59,617 bases of DNA from positions 1-59,617 of the forward strand of contig JAIOAW010000016.1 in NCBI GenBank assembly GCA_019873625.1. The letters are read 5' to 3'. A program made the position numbers and the translations under genes. Position 1 is the first letter of the stretch, and every line of letters begins with the position of its first letter. Below, one piece after another: positions 8,077-16,229 of the stretch. Origin of the DNA: Chloroflexota bacterium (GTDB lineage Bacteria > Chloroflexota > Anaerolineae > UBA1429). Below the pieces are notes generated by a model. That model did not search any database, was not told the DNA's origin, and saw only the letters and a list, made by a program, of their open reading frames with translations.

Positions 8077-9428
8077 CGTCCCTCCTCCGTGAGGTCGCCC
8101 AGCCGCAGGCGGATGGCCTCGGCATGGGCCGTCAACCCCTCTTCCTCCGCCAAGACGATCGCCGCCGGGCTGATCTGGCGTGCTGTGGGGGCGCTCACGC
8201 TAAAGACGCTCGTGATCTTGAGGAAATCCCACACGTTGACGGGCGAGGAAAACCGCGCCGTGCCCATCGTAGGCATAATATGGCTCGGCCCCACCAGATA
8301 ATCTCCCAGCGCCTCAGAGGAAAGTTCCCCCACAAAGATGCCACCCGCGTTCTGCACGCGCCCCACCAGCCCCCAGGGATCGGCCGTGAGCAAGCAGAGG
8401 TGCTCCGGGGCATAGGCGTTTGCCAAATCCAGGGCCTCATCCAGGTTCGCCACCAGGGCGATGCCCCCGCGCGCCGAAAGGGCCTCCTCGATGATGCGCC
8501 GCCTCGAAAGGCGTTCGATTTGCCGTTCGACCTCCCCCTGGACGGCCCTCGCTAACGCCTCCGAGGGCGTGATGAGGATCGCCGAGGCGAGGGGGTCATG
8601 CTCGGCCTGAGCTAAAAGGTCCGCCGCCACGTAGGCAGGGTTGGCCGTCTCATCGGCGATGAGGAGCGTCTCCGTGGGGCCGGGGAGTTGGTCAATATCC
8701 ACGGCGCCGTACACCTGCCGCTTGGCGAGCACCACAAAGAGGTTCCCTGGCCCCATAATCTTGTCTACGCGGCGCACCGATTCGGTGCCGTAAGCCAGGG
8801 CTGCGATAGCCTGTGCGCCCCCTAAGGCGTACACCTCCTCGACCCCCGCCACGTAGGCTGCTGCCAAAATGGCGTCATTCAGCGCGCCGTCGCGCGGCGG
8901 CGTGGCCACCACCACCTCGGGCACGCCGGCCACGCGCGCCGGGATGGCCGCCATCAAGAGCGAGGAGGGATAGGGCGCCCGGCCGTGGGGCGCATAGATG
9001 CCCACCCGCTGCAAAGGGCGGATAATCTGCCCCAGGGCGCCGCCTTGGCCATCCCACTCGAGCCACGAGGAGGCATACTGCCGCGTGTGAAAGGCGCGGA
9101 TGCGTTCCGCCGCCTGTTGCAGGGCTTCGCGCAATGCGGGGCGGATGCGCTCCCAGGCTTCGGCAATCCGTTCGGGCGGCACGCGGAAGGCCTGCGGCAC
9201 GGCGCCATCGAGCAGGGCGCTGTAACGCCGCAGGGCCTCATCCCCTTGGGCGCGCACCTCGGCAATGATGCGCGCCACCACCTCGGCCGGGGAGAGGGGT
9301 TCCCCGAAGAGGCTGGCGATGCTCGCGCGCAAATCGTCAGAGGCGGCAAAATCCTCCAGTGCCTGGCGCTGAAGCAGGGTGCGCGCGGCGGCCTCTCGGC
9401 CGTGCACGATGCGCAATCGCGGCGTCAT
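8073..9428 (-). CDS. hisD: Histidinol dehydrogenase
   Basis: 451 residues. Zinc enzyme that oxidises histidinol to histidine in two NAD-dependent steps. Seen: IMGPGNLFVVLAKRQVYG, DQLPGPTETLLIADE, LAQAEHDPLASAILIT with zinc ligands, and NAGGIFVGELSSEALGDYLVGPSHIMPT. ATG at 9428 overlaps the hisG stop as ATGA. A longer reading frame upstream is only hisG out of frame. Confidence 0.96.
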   Translation of the reverse strand: MTPRLRIVHGREAAARTLLQRQALEDFAASDDLRASIASLFGEPLSPAEVVARIIAEVRAQGDEALRRYSALLDGAVPQAFRVPPERIAEAWERIRPALREALQQAAERIRAFHTRQYASSWLEWDGQGGALGQIIRPLQRVGIYAPHGRAPYPSSLLMAAIPARVAGVPEVVVATPPRDGALNDAILAAAYVAGVEEVYALGGAQAIAALAYGTESVRRVDKIMGPGNLFVVLAKRQVYGAVDIDQLPGPTETLLIADETANPAYVAADLLAQAEHDPLASAILITPSEALARAVQGEVERQIERLSRRRIIEEALSARGGIALVANLDEALDLANAYAPEHLCLLTADPWGLVGRVQNAGGIFVGELSSEALGDYLVGPSHIMPTMGTARFSSPVNVWDFLKITSVFSVSAPTARQISPAAIVLAEEEGLTAHAEAIRLRLGDLTEEGR

Positions 9429-10081
9429 AGGGCCTTCTCCTTGGGGGCAGTGGCGACCACGGCGGCCAGTTGGCGGATAATCCCCTGAATGGTTTGGAAT
9501 TGGAGTTTGTGCCAGGCGCGGTTGACGATGAGCGTGGCTTGAGATTCCATCAGCGTCTCCAATTCCACCAAGCCGTTTTCGCGGAGGGTGCGGCCCGTCT
9601 GCACCAGGTCCACCAAGAGGTCGGCCAGCCCCAAGGCCGGCGCGAGTTCGATGGACCCGCTCAGGGGGATGATCTCCGCCGTAATGCCTCGCTCTTCGAG
9701 GTATTGGCGCGTCAGCCGGGGATATTTCGAGGCCACGCGCAGGTTCGAGGCCAGGCGCAAATTGCGGTGGCGCGCCTCTGGCGGGCCGGCCAGCACCAGC
9801 CGGCACTTGCCCACGCCCAGGCCGAGCGGCTCGTACACATCTCGCCCGCTCTCGCGGAGCACATCCTGCCCGGAGACGCCCAACGCCGCCGCGCCGTACT
9901 CCACATAGGTGGGCACATCGGCCGGCTTGGCCAAGATGAACCTCAACCTGCCGGTGAGATCGTCCACGATGAGGGCGCGGCTATCCTCTTCGGGCGCGGT
10001 GGGGAAGCCCGCCGCGGCAAAGAGGGCCAGCACCTCATCCTGCATACGCCCCTTGGGGAGCGCCACCATCAACGGGTCCAT
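9425..10081 (-). CDS. hisG: ATP phosphoribosyltransferase, short form
   Basis: 218 residues. It catalyses the first committed step, ATP plus PRPP. It is the short form that lacks the C-terminal His-binding regulatory domain and therefore depends on HisZ, encoded next door. Seen: VALPKGRM at the N terminus, ADVPTYVEYGAAALGVSG, and the PRPP loop with DLVQTGRTLRENGL. ATG at 10081 overlaps the hisZ end by 13 bases. Feedback inhibition by histidine would act through HisZ. Confidence 0.95.
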   Translation of the reverse strand: MDPLMVALPKGRMQDEVLALFAAAGFPTAPEEDSRALIVDDLTGRLRFILAKPADVPTYVEYGAAALGVSGQDVLRESGRDVYEPLGLGVGKCRLVLAGPPEARHRNLRLASNLRVASKYPRLTRQYLEERGITAEIIPLSGSIELAPALGLADLLVDLVQTGRTLRENGLVELETLMESQATLIVNRAWHKLQFQTIQGIIRQLAAVVATAPKEKAL

Positions 10082-11322
10082 TGCCTCATCTCCTCTTCTA
10101 GTAAAGCGCGAGATAGGCGCCGCTCGGCCTCCCCCTCCAGGAGGAGGTACCCCTCCGGCGTGCACACCAGCACCCGCCGCGCGCCCCGCGCCCGCGCGTA
10201 GGCCCATAGGGCCTCCTCATCGCGCCTCAAGACGTCCACCTCCACCCGCAAGCCCTGGGCGCGGGCCTGGGCAACGAGCGCTTTGCAGGCGGGGTGCTCG
10301 CAGTGGGCCATCAGAAGGTCAGGCGAGACGTCCTCTTCGATGGGCGCCACGAGCATCGCCCGTTCGATGCCCAAGGCAAACCCCACCGCGGCCATATCGG
10401 GGCCAAAGTTGGCGATCAGCCCGTCGTAGCGACCGCCGCTGCACACGTGGAACCCCAGCCCCGCCACATAGCCGTGGAAGGTGATGCCTGTGTAATATTC
10501 CATACTGCGCACTTCGCCCAGGTCCAAGATGACGTGCTCGGCTACGCCTTCCGCCTCGAGGAGGCGGTAAACGCGCCCCAAGCGGTCAATGGCCTCTTGG
10601 GCGGCCTCGTTCGTGGCCAAGCGCCGCGCCTCATCCAGCACCTCCGCGTCGCCGCAGAGGTAGGGCAGGGCGCGGATGGCCTCTGCCGCGCCGCCGCCGA
10701 TGCCCAAACGCGCCAGGGTGTGGGCGATCTCCACGTCGTTCCTGCGGCTGATGCTCGCCTCTAGGGCGTGGATATCGCCGTTGGCCAGGCCGATGGGGCG
10801 CGTGATGGCGCGCAGATAGGCCACCTGGCCCAGGTTGATCTGAAAGTGCGCGATGCGCAAGGCCTTGAGCGCGGCGATGGCCAGGGCCACCACCTCGGCA
10901 TCGGCCTCGGGCGTATCGGCCCCTACGAGTTCGATGCCCGCCTGGGTGAATTCGCGCAGTTGCCCGGCCTGCGGCTCTTTACAGCGGAAAACGCTCCCCA
11001 CATAGTAAAAGCGGAGGGGCAGGGGCTGGTCGAACAGGCGCGTGCCCACCACGCGCGCCGTGGGCACGGTCATATCGGTGCGCAGGGCCAGTTCGTGGCC
11101 CTCGCGGTCGAAAAAGCGGTACATATCCTCGATGAGTTGGGGGCTGGCGCCGGTGGCGAGCGTCTCGTAATACTCGAAGGTGGGCACGATGATGCGTTGG
11201 TAGCCCCACCGCTCGAATACCTCTTGCAGGAGGCGCTCACAACGCGCCTTGGCGGCGGCTTGGGCGCCCAGCAGGTCGGCCACGCCGTGCGGCCGCTGGC
11301 GGCGCAAGGTACGTCCGTTCAT
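10069..11322 (-). CDS. hisZ: ATP phosphoribosyltransferase regulatory subunit
   Basis: 417 residues. A histidyl-tRNA synthetase paralogue that binds short HisG and confers histidine sensitivity. Seen: RPHGVADLLGAQAAAK, TFEYYETL, LRTDMTVPTARVV, VRSMEYYTGITFHGYV and CSGGRYDGLIANFG. The GEVRSMEYYTG form and the adjacency to short hisG favour HisZ over HisS. It keeps a C-terminal anticodon-binding-like domain at about 320-417. ATG at 11322 follows AAGGAG. It is the first structural gene after the attenuator. Confidence 0.9.
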   Translation of the reverse strand: MNGRTLRRQRPHGVADLLGAQAAAKARCERLLQEVFERWGYQRIIVPTFEYYETLATGASPQLIEDMYRFFDREGHELALRTDMTVPTARVVGTRLFDQPLPLRFYYVGSVFRCKEPQAGQLREFTQAGIELVGADTPEADAEVVALAIAALKALRIAHFQINLGQVAYLRAITRPIGLANGDIHALEASISRRNDVEIAHTLARLGIGGGAAEAIRALPYLCGDAEVLDEARRLATNEAAQEAIDRLGRVYRLLEAEGVAEHVILDLGEVRSMEYYTGITFHGYVAGLGFHVCSGGRYDGLIANFGPDMAAVGFALGIERAMLVAPIEEDVSPDLLMAHCEHPACKALVAQARAQGLRVEVDVLRRDEEALWAYARARGARRVLVCTPEGYLLLEGEAERRLSRALLEEEMRQWTR

Positions 11323-11356
11323 AGCCTGATACTCCTTCTTGCGAAGCGCCGATAAC

Positions 11357-11388
11357 AAAAAAAAGACCAGTTCGCGAGAACTAGTCTT
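11357..11388 (-). terminator. his attenuator terminator
   Basis: On the minus strand a 10-11 bp stem (AGACTAGTTC pairing with GAACTGGTCT, one G-U) with loop TCGC is followed by eight T residues. It sits between the leader peptide and hisZ, as expected for a transcription attenuator. Confidence 0.9.
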
Positions 11389-11435
11389 CCTCGGCAGGTT
11401 GCCCCACACTGCGGCGCTGCAGCAGCGCAACCCAC

Positions 11436-11537
11436 CTAGGGCGCGTGATGGTGATGATGCCGAGCCGGGCGCACCAACGCGAGGGGCATCCGCCCCCTAT
11501 TGCTCATCGGTTGGGTTGCACCTTGCTGCGCCGCCAC
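11436..11537 (-). CDS. hisL: his operon leader peptide (five consecutive His codons)
   Basis: 33-codon frame starting GTG at 11537, five bases after a perfect AAGGAGG, ending TAG. Residues 27-31 are His-His-His-His-His (codons at 11445-11459), followed by Ala-Pro and stop. It lies between a strong promoter and an intrinsic terminator upstream of hisZ. By the established his/trp attenuation logic, scarcity of charged tRNA-His would stall the ribosome in the His run and change folding of the leader RNA. The octamer GCAACCCA (11519-11512) can pair with TGGGTTGC (11434-11427), whose GGTTGC can instead pair with GCAACC (11402-11397) just before the terminator. Confidence 0.85.
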   Translation of the reverse strand: MAAQQGATQPMSNRGRMPLALVRPARHHHHHAP

Positions 11538-11557
11538 CTCGGCCTCCTTACAGCGTT

Positions 11558-11586
11558 ATGATACTATGGCTTGGGAGGGATGTCAA
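11558..11586 (-). promoter_or_regulatory. Sigma-70 promoter of the his operon
   Basis: On the minus strand, TTGACA (11581-11586), a 17-bp spacer and TATCAT (11558-11563). Transcription would begin near 11551, just upstream of the leader peptide's Shine-Dalgarno. Confidence 0.85.
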
Positions 11587-11745
11587 TTTTGGAAGAATGT
11601 CAAAAAAGTGGGCAAAAGGGGTTGACGAGGGTACGGATTTTCAGGTCCTGACGCGGTTGAGGGGATAATGTTCTTGATGTGATTTGAATTTTGTAACATT
11701 ATGCCACATAATAAATTTGACATAGCAATAGAAAAGGAGTGAGCG

Positions 11746-12609
11746 GTGACGCGGAGAATTATCGCTTTCGGCTGGTATGGGGGAAAGTACAATCATCTAG
11801 ATTGGTTACTTCCTCTGTTACCAAAAACAAAGCATTACTGTGAACCTTTTGGTGGTTCTGCTGCTGTTTTGTTGAACCGGGAACCATCTCCAATAGAAAC
11901 GTATAATGATCTTGATGGCGAACTAGTAAATTTTTTCAGAGTCCTTCGTGACCAAAAAGACAGATTGATTGAAGCAATCGGTCTTACCCCTTTTTCTAGA
12001 GAAGAATTTGAACTCGCTTTGCGAGTTGAAGAAGGAATTTCTGATCTTGAAAGAGCCAGAAGATTCTATGTTCGGGCAAGACAGGTAAGAACGGGGTTGG
12101 CACAAACCGCGACCGTAGGGCGATGGGCTCATTGTCGGTTAACAAGCAGAGCTGGAATGGCTGGCGCGGTCTCAAGATGGCTGGGTGCTGTTGAAGATTT
12201 GCCATATATTGCTCAAAGACTGTTAAGAGTACAAATCGAGCATTCCCCTGCGATCGAAGTTATAAAACGTTATGATAGCAAAGAGACCCTTTTCTATTGT
12301 GATCCTCCTTACCCTCATGAATCCCGTGGAGATAGCAATGCATATGCTTACGAAATGTCAAATGAAGATCATTACGAGTTGGCCAATGTTTTACACTCAG
12401 TTGCGGGTAAGGTTGCTCTATCATCTTATGACTGCGATCTCATGAATAGTTTATACAAAGATTGGAGGAAAATTGCAGCCCCCTTTAAAAATTGCCACTC
12501 AGTAAAGACACCAAGGCGTGAAGTTTTATGGATAAACTATGATCTTGAGGAGATAAACGAGTGCGAGATCCAGCAGAAATCCTTGATCTTGCTTATAAAA
12601 GAGCAGTAG
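11746..12609 (+). CDS. D12-class DNA adenine-N6 methyltransferase (type II modification)
   Basis: 287 residues, like Dam/DpnM-type enzymes. Seen: FGWYGGKYNHL at 8-18, the SAM-binding motif EPFGGSAAVLLN at about 33-44, NDLDGELVNFFR, and the catalytic DPPY in YCDPPYPHESR near residue 183. It transfers methyl to adenine N6 in its target sequence, which cannot be read here. The start is GTG at 11746 after AAGGAG. The gene is strikingly AT-rich compared with all its neighbours and overlaps the following endonuclease gene, marking a horizontally acquired restriction-modification pair. Confidence 0.88.
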   Translation: MTRRIIAFGWYGGKYNHLDWLLPLLPKTKHYCEPFGGSAAVLLNREPSPIETYNDLDGELVNFFRVLRDQKDRLIEAIGLTPFSREEFELALRVEEGISDLERARRFYVRARQVRTGLAQTATVGRWAHCRLTSRAGMAGAVSRWLGAVEDLPYIAQRLLRVQIEHSPAIEVIKRYDSKETLFYCDPPYPHESRGDSNAYAYEMSNEDHYELANVLHSVAGKVALSSYDCDLMNSLYKDWRKIAAPFKNCHSVKTPRREVLWINYDLEEINECEIQQKSLILLIKEQ

Positions 12610-13673
12610 AAAACACTGAAAAACCTATTGTAGAGCAAAAAGAAATTCTAGATCGAATTCAATATATTAGCAGACTTCGCAATAATCGATCAGGGGTGAG
12701 ATTCATTCTTGCTTGTTCCCTTGCCAAATCCCATCGCCCCGAAATTGATATTAGAAAACCATATACAGAGATAGGGACCGCAGATTCATATTCAGGCCGT
12801 CACTATGATGAAGGATTCGTGACGGCTTTCGTCAATACCCATAATCTGCCATGTAACTCGACAACTGCCTTTTTGACCCCTGCTTTCAGGAATATCGATT
12901 ACACACTAACTACCAATGTGAATATTGTCGGACGGCCCAAAAGAATGTATCAAGAGATTCTACTGCTTCTTGATGATGTTCACTCGCAGCGCATATCGGC
13001 CGACGATTTGCTTGCAGAAGTAATCCGCCAACTTCTGATTCTCAGAGATGAACAAACACAACAGATAGCTCAGTTGCTTGAAGGGTTGCAAAAAGAAGAG
13101 GGTGACGTTACTCTTTCCGCGGAAGATATCGTTACATTGATTGAAGGCCATCTTAGATTCCCAAACTCAAGCCGTTTACCAGTACTTATAGTTGCAGCGG
13201 CCTATAATGCCGCAGAATTGTACCTTCGGGAAAGAGTTCTACCTCTTGAGTCGCATAATGCTGCAGATGTGCAAACCGGCTCAATAGGAGATTTGCAGAT
13301 TACTTTGATCGATGATAATAATATAATAACGAGTTATGAAATGAAAAATAGAAACGTTACAATTAATGATATAGATCGTGCGTTACAGAAGATTGCAGAC
13401 AAAAACATTGAGAATTACATTTTCATTACGACTGAAGAAACAGAAAAAGTAGTTCGCGATTATGCTTTAGGGGTTTACAGCCAAACAGGGATAGAGATAG
13501 TAATTCTTGATTGTGTTAGTTTTCTACGTCATTATTTACATCTTTTTTACCGTCTGCGAATGAAATTTTTAGAAGAATATCAGAAATTACTTTTAAAAGA
13601 GCCAGAAAGCAGTGTAAGTCACTCCTTAAAGCAAGCGTTTTTAGCGATGCGGCGAGCTGCAGAAAGCCGCTAA
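12561..13673 (+). CDS. Putative type II restriction endonuclease (possibly SacI-like family)
   Basis: 370 residues. The start is GTG at 12561 with GAGGAG eight bases upstream, overlapping the methyltransferase by 49 bases in another frame. Seen: TADSYSGRHYDEGFVTAF, CNSTTAFLTPAFRN, and near the C terminus a D/E-x-K-like strand (SYEMKNRNVTINDID) fitting a PD-(D/E)XK nuclease core. From memory the SGR and LPCNSTTAFLTPA motifs recall SacI-family restriction enzymes; this is not verified. The pairing with a D12 methylase makes a cleaving partner the natural reading. It is AT-rich like its partner. Confidence 0.72.
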   Translation: MRDPAEILDLAYKRAVENTEKPIVEQKEILDRIQYISRLRNNRSGVRFILACSLAKSHRPEIDIRKPYTEIGTADSYSGRHYDEGFVTAFVNTHNLPCNSTTAFLTPAFRNIDYTLTTNVNIVGRPKRMYQEILLLLDDVHSQRISADDLLAEVIRQLLILRDEQTQQIAQLLEGLQKEEGDVTLSAEDIVTLIEGHLRFPNSSRLPVLIVAAAYNAAELYLRERVLPLESHNAADVQTGSIGDLQITLIDDNNIITSYEMKNRNVTINDIDRALQKIADKNIENYIFITTEETEKVVRDYALGVYSQTGIEIVILDCVSFLRHYLHLFYRLRMKFLEEYQKLLLKEPESSVSHSLKQAFLAMRRAAESR

Positions 13674-13695
13674 TAAAGCCTATGATAGCTAATTT

Positions 13696-15708
13696 TTATG
13701 ATTTTGTTATTGCCAAATGGTACATCGCCGGCTCCGCCGCCAAGGGCGTGGCGGCGGAAAGGATGAGGTACACGCTCTCCTGCCGAAGGGCGGAACCGGC
13801 TAGGAGCCACTCGGCGCGCGCCTCATCGCCGATCTCCAGCCGCTGAACCTGCAATCCGCCCCCTTCGCCGCGCCGGGCCATTTGCGCCAGGTAGCGCTGG
13901 GGTAGGCGATTCTCGATGCGCAGGAACCCCTCGGCGCGCCAGCCCTCCTCGCCCGCCTCCACGTCATCCGCCCAGCCGATGGCCTCTACGCGAACGTCAT
14001 CCAGGCACAGGCCGGCCCCGTGCACGGCGTCGTCCGTGATATAGTCGAACCGCAGGCGGATCACCTGCCCCGCAAAGCGGTCAAGCGGAACCTCCTCGGC
14101 GACCCACCCGCCGGAGGCACCCGTGTAACCCGGCCCCAGGGCATAGCCAGCCGCGCCGGGCGCGCGCATCGCGGGGGTGCGCAGGAGCGTCCACGTCTTC
14201 CCATCATCGGCGGAGGCGCGCAGGTAGGCGTAATCCCACCCCTCTTCGATATCGAACCAAACTTTGTACGAGAGCGTCGCTTCGCGCGCGGCGCGCAAAT
14301 CCAACGTCCTTTCGAGCGTGCTGTGGCCTTGATCTCCCTGGTTAGACCACCACATCCAGCGGCCGGAGGCGGCATCCGTGGGCACCAGGCGCGCCTCTGG
14401 CCGGCCTTGGAACGAAATGGTCAGGCCACCTTCCGGCAGGGGGAGTTCCCAACAGGCCGCGCCGTAAGGCTCGAGCGCCCCTTCCAAGGTAAAGGGATAC
14501 TCCTCCACCCTAGAGCAGGCCATCGGGGCCAGGCCCAGGCCGGGGTAGCCGTAGCGCCCGCCCTCTAGGAGGGGGATGTTCAACGCATTGGCGATGAGCC
14601 AATCGCCGAAAAAGGCGTCGAACGAGGTGGGCGGCTGAAAGCGTTCGAGGATGGCCTCAAACCCCGCCAGGCCATCGGCCGGTTCACGGGCGAGGTCGGC
14701 CAAGGCGCCTTCGCCGTAGCGCTGGGCCAGATAGCGCATCAGGAGATAGGCCGCGCCATAGTGCGCCTCGAGGTCGGCCGGCTCCACAGACCAATTCAGG
14801 GGCGCGATGTTCGGGTGGACCAAGTAGGCGCGCGCCGACTGGCTCTCCGCATAGCCGCTCCGCTCCTCGGCCAGTTCGCTCAACCCCTCGGTAACCCAGG
14901 CTTGCTCGTTGGCATCCAGGAGGCTCAAAAGCGCGTGCTGGAGTTCGTGCGCCAAGGTGGCCTCATAGGCGGCCGTGCCCGGCGCCAGGGTAGGGCAATT
15001 GATGACGATGGTCGGGCGCTCGTTGCTGAAGGGGTTGATGTTCCGGGGCAGGGCATTGAGGCTCAGATAATAGCCCAAGGCGCCCCGCACGCGCGCGTTC
15101 AAGATGGCCAAAGGGCAGCCGGCGAACGGATCTCGCCCCGCCAGGCCCAAAAGGGCGGTTACGGTGGGGTAGATGCGCTCTTCGAAAGCCTGGGCCGACC
15201 GCGCCAGGGCCTCCGCATCGGCCTCCAGGCCCTCTTCCAGCCAGAAGTGGGCGTGTGCCGTGGTCAAGATGAGCGTGGCCGTGATAGGCTCCCAGGTGGG
15301 GAAGGTATCTTCCACGTGCCCCACCCAGAAGGCATCCCGAGTTCCCAAGGGAGCGCCTCGGTTGCGGCAGAGCGCGCCCGCCGGGGGCGCCTCGCGCCCG
15401 AGGAATTCGCGCGCCAGGCGGGCCTCATCGCGCGGAGGCATAGGATGGGCCAAAAGATAGGCGATGGGGTCGCCGCCGCCCCGTGGCGTGGGCGTGGGGG
15501 CCAAAGAGGGCACCCAGGCCGTGGGCGAGGGGGATGGCAGGCCCCTAGCAGGGGTAGCGGGGGGCGCCGGCGTAGCCACCGCGGCCGTCGGCGGCGGGGC
15601 CGTGGCCCATAGCGCCTCGGCCGGCGGGGTGGCTCGCGCGCAGGCCACCCCCACAAGGATGCTCGCCAAAGTGCACAGGCCCCAAAGGGCGCGGCCTAGG
15701 CGCCTCAA
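13696..15708 (-). CDS. Secreted lipoprotein zinc metalloprotease, M6/immune-inhibitor-A-like
   Basis: About 670 residues. Signal: LRRLGRALWGLCTLASILVGVAC, shown here as Arg-rich start, hydrophobic core and a Cys near residue 23, a possible lipobox. A Pro/Thr/Ala-rich linker follows at about 25-80. The zinc motif HELQH is at about 252-256, with a downstream Glu in WVTEGLSELAEE (gluzincin pattern). The C terminus has jelly-roll domains (DDGKTWTLL, RLRFDYITDDAVHGAGLCLDDVRV) typical of M6 peptidases. TTG at 15708 is chosen because it overlaps the preceding stop as TTGA and opens directly on the signal peptide; ATG at 15747 is the alternative. It is the last gene of the radical SAM cassette operon. 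The final codons are AT-rich where the gene meets the foreign R-M island. Confidence 0.8.
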   Translation of the reverse strand: MRRLGRALWGLCTLASILVGVACARATPPAEALWATAPPPTAAVATPAPPATPARGLPSPSPTAWVPSLAPTPTPRGGGDPIAYLLAHPMPPRDEARLAREFLGREAPPAGALCRNRGAPLGTRDAFWVGHVEDTFPTWEPITATLILTTAHAHFWLEEGLEADAEALARSAQAFEERIYPTVTALLGLAGRDPFAGCPLAILNARVRGALGYYLSLNALPRNINPFSNERPTIVINCPTLAPGTAAYEATLAHELQHALLSLLDANEQAWVTEGLSELAEERSGYAESQSARAYLVHPNIAPLNWSVEPADLEAHYGAAYLLMRYLAQRYGEGALADLAREPADGLAGFEAILERFQPPTSFDAFFGDWLIANALNIPLLEGGRYGYPGLGLAPMACSRVEEYPFTLEGALEPYGAACWELPLPEGGLTISFQGRPEARLVPTDAASGRWMWWSNQGDQGHSTLERTLDLRAAREATLSYKVWFDIEEGWDYAYLRASADDGKTWTLLRTPAMRAPGAAGYALGPGYTGASGGWVAEEVPLDRFAGQVIRLRFDYITDDAVHGAGLCLDDVRVEAIGWADDVEAGEEGWRAEGFLRIENRLPQRYLAQMARRGEGGGLQVQRLEIGDEARAEWLLAGSALRQESVYLILSAATPLAAEPAMYHLAITKS

Positions 15709-16196
15709 GTCTTGGTGATTTCGAGTTGGGCGCCGCAGTTTGGGCATTTGCGCACGGCCTGGCGAAGGGGAAGTTCGGTGCCGCAGTAAGGGCACACCTT
15801 GCGCGCCAGCGAAGGCTGCAACCCTTTGAAGACGTAGACGATGCGCTCAGCGCGCTGTTCGCGCTGGCAGGTGCCCTCCGCCGCCAGCCCCTCGAGCGTC
15901 TTGAGCGCCAAGTTCTGGGGGATGCGGAATTCGGCGCGCAGTTGGGCCACGGTGAGTTCCCCGCCCAGGCGTTGGGCGAGTTCCACCGCGCCGGTGCGCA
16001 GGGCCTCATCGCTCAGGGCGGCCAACCGGCGCAATCTCCCCAGCCCCCACAGGAGAAGGGCCAGGCCCACGGCCCCAAAGGCCAGGGCCACCCAAAAGCG
16101 GCTGGGCACCGAAGAGGCCGCGATGAGGAAGAGCAGCCCCAGGGTGAGGAATGGGACGGAAGCGAGGGTGATAAGGATGGCACCGAATTTTCTCAT
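15705..16196 (-). CDS. Membrane protein with winged-helix-like segment and C-terminal zinc ribbon
   Basis: 163 residues. Two hydrophobic segments at about 5-27 and 34-53, then a cytoplasmic helical/winged-helix-like part (ELTVAQLRAEFRIPQNLALKTLEGLAAEG), then a zinc ribbon with CPYC and CPNC pairs at the end. The family is not recognised. ATG at 16196 after AAGGGAG. It lies 33 bases after the coiled-coil gene and overlaps the protease start as TTGA, so it belongs to the radical SAM cassette. It may be a small membrane sensor or a metal-binding partner of the Cys/His-tailed protein; that is inference. Confidence 0.75.
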   Translation of the reverse strand: MRKFGAILITLASVPFLTLGLLFLIAASSVPSRFWVALAFGAVGLALLLWGLGRLRRLAALSDEALRTGAVELAQRLGGELTVAQLRAEFRIPQNLALKTLEGLAAEGTCQREQRAERIVYVFKGLQPSLARKVCPYCGTELPLRQAVRKCPNCGAQLEITKT

Positions 16197-16229
16197 CGTT
16201 GGCTCCCTTAGGATTCGTGGTGGGCCGGT

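Noticed and set aside
8073-9806. Longer hisD beginning upstream of 9428
   Set aside because: The extra residues are hisG read out of frame; ATG at 9428 overlaps the hisG stop as ATGA.
10069-11322. Histidyl-tRNA synthetase (HisS)
   Set aside because: The fold is shared, but the VRSMEYYTGITFHGYV form and the adjacent short HisG fit HisZ. Some doubt remains because the C-terminal domain is retained.
11400-11560. T-box riboswitch upstream of hisZ
   Set aside because: No recognisable AGGGTGGNACCGCG antiterminator sequence, whereas a complete leader peptide with five His codons is present.
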